Part shown: in pieces, positions 62,297 to 64,000 of the stretch
Position numbering within the stretch: position 1 is the first letter of the stretch
Layout of the letters: every line of letters starts with the position of its first letter
Assembly (NCBI GenBank): GCA_014859835.1
Contig: JACZKW010000047.1
Span: 78,194 to 142,193 of the forward strand
Length of the DNA stretch: 64,000 nt
DNA from: UBA9653 sp014859835
GTDB lineage: Archaea; Thermoplasmatota; Thermoplasmata; UBA10834
Direction of reading: 5' to 3'
Program-made: the position numbers and the translations under genes
Notes under the pieces: model-generated
The model's database searches: none
The model's input: the letters and a program-made list of their open reading frames with translations, nothing else
Told to the model about the DNA's origin: nothing

Positions 62297-62884
62297 TCAC
62301 AGGTTTCGCTTTGCGGCTATTCCATTTGCTTTGGCCAGATCCTCTTCTGTGTTGATGTTGATCGTGAGAAGGGGATCCTCGATCGTAATCAATCTCGTCT
62401 CAATCTCGTTGGAAACGACATTCAATCCCGCCCAAACCATCCTTCTCCCACCCGGCGAGACCAAGACTGATTCGGGATCTATCGCTCCTATGGCAATCTC
62501 GACCGGGACGACTGCAGCGCAGCTGCCTTCCATCGCATCCATGATCAATGTCTCTGTATGCCCGACGCGTGCGAACGGAACATCCACGTTCAAGCTCACA
62601 AACCTCCCGAGTCGGTCGATGAGTTCCAGCGTGTCTTCGTGATATCCGATTCCGGAGGTGATGATAATCTCGATCCCGATCCTATCGGCCAACTCCCTGG
62701 TTCCAATATTCTCTTTCGTGATGGCGACAAGCACACCATCGAGTGATTCGCATCGCAGAGCCTCAGCTGCACGATGCAACAATGTCTTCCCATTGACTTC
62801 CAATAATGCTTTCTCGGTCGGTCTGCCGAATCTGGTCGCCTTGCCACCGGCCATCACTACGCCCTTCAAATCACCAACACCCAT
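62297..62884 (-). CDS. cobY: GTP:adenosylcobinamide-phosphate guanylyltransferase
   Basis: 195 residues, nucleotidyltransferase fold. GVVMAGGKATRFGRPTEKALLEV is the archaeal CobY form of the LAGGxGxRxG..K loop; SLNVDVPFAR supplies the metal Asp. It activates cobinamide phosphate with GMP for the CobS step. It overlaps the end of cobS by 19 bases, which fixes its role more firmly than the fold alone, since MobA-like enzymes look similar. Confidence 0.88.
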   Translation of the reverse strand: MGVGDLKGVVMAGGKATRFGRPTEKALLEVNGKTLLHRAAEALRCESLDGVLVAITKENIGTRELADRIGIEIIITSGIGYHEDTLELIDRLGRFVSLNVDVPFARVGHTETLIMDAMEGSCAAVVPVEIAIGAIDPESVLVSPGGRRMVWAGLNVVSNEIETRLITIEDPLLTININTEEDLAKANGIAAKRNL

Positions 62885-63636
62885 GCAAGGAGTGTCAGGA
62901 GCCGGCCTATCTCATTCGCTGCGCCAAAGGCATCTCCAGATACCCCTCCGAAGTTCTTTCTAGCCTTGAGGGCTACCCAAAGCCCACCAGACATTCCAAC
63001 GAATACGATCGGGAAGAATAATCCCGAGATCAAGAACGCCGCGGATCCCGCGATCACGATCGCGACTAAAAGACGTTTCAAACCGGCCTCCTCCACGAAA
63101 GTCTGCCCCATCCCAGGATGCGCGCTTGGACCGATGCGGATAGCTGTGAGCAACGCCAATTTCCCACCCATCTCTGCAATCGCGAATCCGACGACCACGG
63201 AGACGCTCCATGGTAGCCAGGGCAGAGCGAGTGTATCTTCAGCACTCATGCATAATCGGCTGACGAGTGCGAACATGAGGACCAGATAGATGACGACTGC
63301 AAATACTCCACCAACGCCACAGTGGACGTCCTTCATCGCGTTCGTCTTGCGGTCGTGATCCCCACTTGTCATCAATCCGTCCGCGAAATCCGCCATTCCC
63401 TCAGTGTGCAGAATCCCGTTGATGTAGTACAGGAGTACGATGACCAGCCCACCGGAGACTAGGAACATTCTCGGCCCCAATACTGAATCTAAAAACATCG
63501 CGGCGATGACTGCCGAGAGACCGACCACGAGTCCTACCAGAGGGAAGAACTGTTGCTGCCTGGCCGCTTTCCTTAGATCCATTGTGGCTCCAGGTATCCT
63601 GATCCTTGTGAGCAAGGCGAACATCTCAAGCGTCAT
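62866..63636 (-). CDS. cobS: Adenosylcobinamide-GDP ribazoletransferase (cobalamin synthase)
   Basis: 256 residues, integral membrane protein with about six to seven helices. FFPLVGLVVGLSAVIAAMF and HTEGMADFADGLM with HDRKTNAMKDVHCGVGGVFA are the CobS signature with the metal-binding D-x-x-D pattern. It joins alpha-ribazole (phosphate) to AdoCbi-GDP in the membrane. It overlaps cobZ by 11 bases and cobY by 19. Confidence 0.93.
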   Translation of the reverse strand: MTLEMFALLTRIRIPGATMDLRKAARQQQFFPLVGLVVGLSAVIAAMFLDSVLGPRMFLVSGGLVIVLLYYINGILHTEGMADFADGLMTSGDHDRKTNAMKDVHCGVGGVFAVVIYLVLMFALVSRLCMSAEDTLALPWLPWSVSVVVGFAIAEMGGKLALLTAIRIGPSAHPGMGQTFVEEAGLKRLLVAIVIAGSAAFLISGLFFPIVFVGMSGGLWVALKARKNFGGVSGDAFGAANEIGRLLTLLAWVLVI

Positions 63637-64000
63637 CGTAAACCTCGAACAATCTGGTCATGGTCGCCGCCACGAGGGCCCCAACTGCGTCATCCATGAA
63701 TGGGGGTAATCTGCCGATCACTCCTGGCTTCTCTCGGTCATATCGGACATAGTTGAACAGGGCTTTCTTCCCACCGATGTATTCGGCTATGGACATTCCG
63801 ATCAACTCGTCCGCGACAAGGGAGGCGGGATCGTCGGCACCATTGAAGATGCATTTCGAATCCGATGCCATGATGTCGTCCAGATGGCTCGAGGCCTCGA
63901 TGAGCAGAAATACATTGGGATCTCGCAGGTTCCGCTCCAGAAGTTTTCGGTACCTATCCTTGAGCTTCTGGACAAGCGAATCCTCTGCATCTCCGACATA
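63626..64000 (-). CDS. cobZ: Alpha-ribazole phosphatase CobZ (PgpA-like), 5' partial
   Basis: 125 residues are visible and the frame is open to the right edge. EDSLVQKLKDRYRKLLERNL and DPNVFLLIEASSHLDDIM lead into the PgpA-like part ELIGMSIAEYIGGKKALFNYVRYD, then PFMDDAVGALVAATMTRLFE. This matches archaeal CobZ, which dephosphorylates alpha-ribazole-phosphate or adenosylcobalamin-phosphate. Its stop overlaps the cobS start, confirming the cobalamin context. The N terminus lies outside the window. Confidence 0.82.
   Translation of the reverse strand, partial: YVGDAEDSLVQKLKDRYRKLLERNLRDPNVFLLIEASSHLDDIMASDSKCIFNGADDPASLVADELIGMSIAEYIGGKKALFNYVRYDREKPGVIGRLPPFMDDAVGALVAATMTRLFEVYDDA

Noticed and set aside
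1..64000. CRISPR arrays, insertion sequences, integrases, rRNA genes
   Set aside because: No regularly spaced direct repeats, transposase/integrase motifs, terminal inverted repeats or rRNA-like sequence were seen anywhere in the window.

Overview
The window is archaeal chromosome. Evidence: TATA-box promoters with short or absent leaders, Sec61-beta, a tiny L41e-like ribosomal protein, PAC2, CobY/CobZ cobalamin genes, NikR, and four tRNA genes that all carry archaeal-type introns. The gene set (2-oxoacid:ferredoxin oxidoreductase, Mvh-type NiFe hydrogenase, many HdrA/MvhD proteins, secreted clostripain-like C11 peptidases, class II LysRS) suggests an anaerobic, peptide-degrading euryarchaeote, most likely of the Thermoplasmatota. 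That assignment is inference; no mcr gene or rRNA is present to settle it.

Layout. 0-5.3 kb: porAB (5' end cut off by the window edge), a GNAT, lysS, a CheY-like protein with an apparent ATA start, and Sec61-beta. 5.6-12.7 kb: a compact histidine operon hisG-D-C-H-A-B-F-IE ending in a PHP-domain gene that probably supplies histidinol-phosphatase. 12.8-20.3 kb: NikR-like regulator, a secreted C11 peptidase, tRNA-Glu, nadE divergent from a nitrilase, tRNA-Ser, a receiver-PAS-PAS protein followed by the out-of-frame tail of a lost histidine kinase domain, two paralogous membrane proteins, and mobA. 20.4-46.9 kb: the hydrogen/electron-bifurcation block. hypE is followed by two back-to-back leftward gene strings: hdrA-hdrC-hdrB-mvhD-hdrA(double)-mvhD/hdrD fusion-Cys-repeat protein (41.8-32.7 kb), then split double hdrA-mvhD/wHTH fusion-hdrA(double)-mvhD-wHTH-mvhG-mvhA-maturation protease (32.5-21.5 kb). 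hypB-F-C-A-D lies just beyond. 47-51 kb: a visibly A/T-richer stretch with a long-form pyrF, a wHTH/membrane-protein pair and a zinc-ribbon membrane protein. 51-57.8 kb: surface and secreted proteins, namely a seven-repeat propeller-like protein with a PEF-CTERM-like anchor, a secreted phosphoesterase and two more C11 peptidases. 58-64 kb: tRNA-Trp with a large intron, the L41e-like gene, tRNA-Arg with two introns, PAC2, a polytopic membrane protein, a class III aminotransferase, and the cobZ-cobS-cobY operon (5' end of cobZ cut off).

Working model (inference). Secreted C11 peptidases and the aminotransferase feed amino-acid carbon to 2-oxoacid oxidation by Por, giving reduced ferredoxin. The Mvh hydrogenase together with four MvhD-type adaptors and four HdrA-type flavoprotein modules would exchange electrons among H2, ferredoxin and disulfide or unknown acceptors by flavin-based bifurcation or confurcation. 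Hyp proteins, the maturation protease and NikR would serve the NiFe centre. The most unusual items are the modular HdrA/MvhD array with winged-helix partners, the duplicated CX4CX2CX4C protein, and tRNA-Arg with a second intron in its T-loop.
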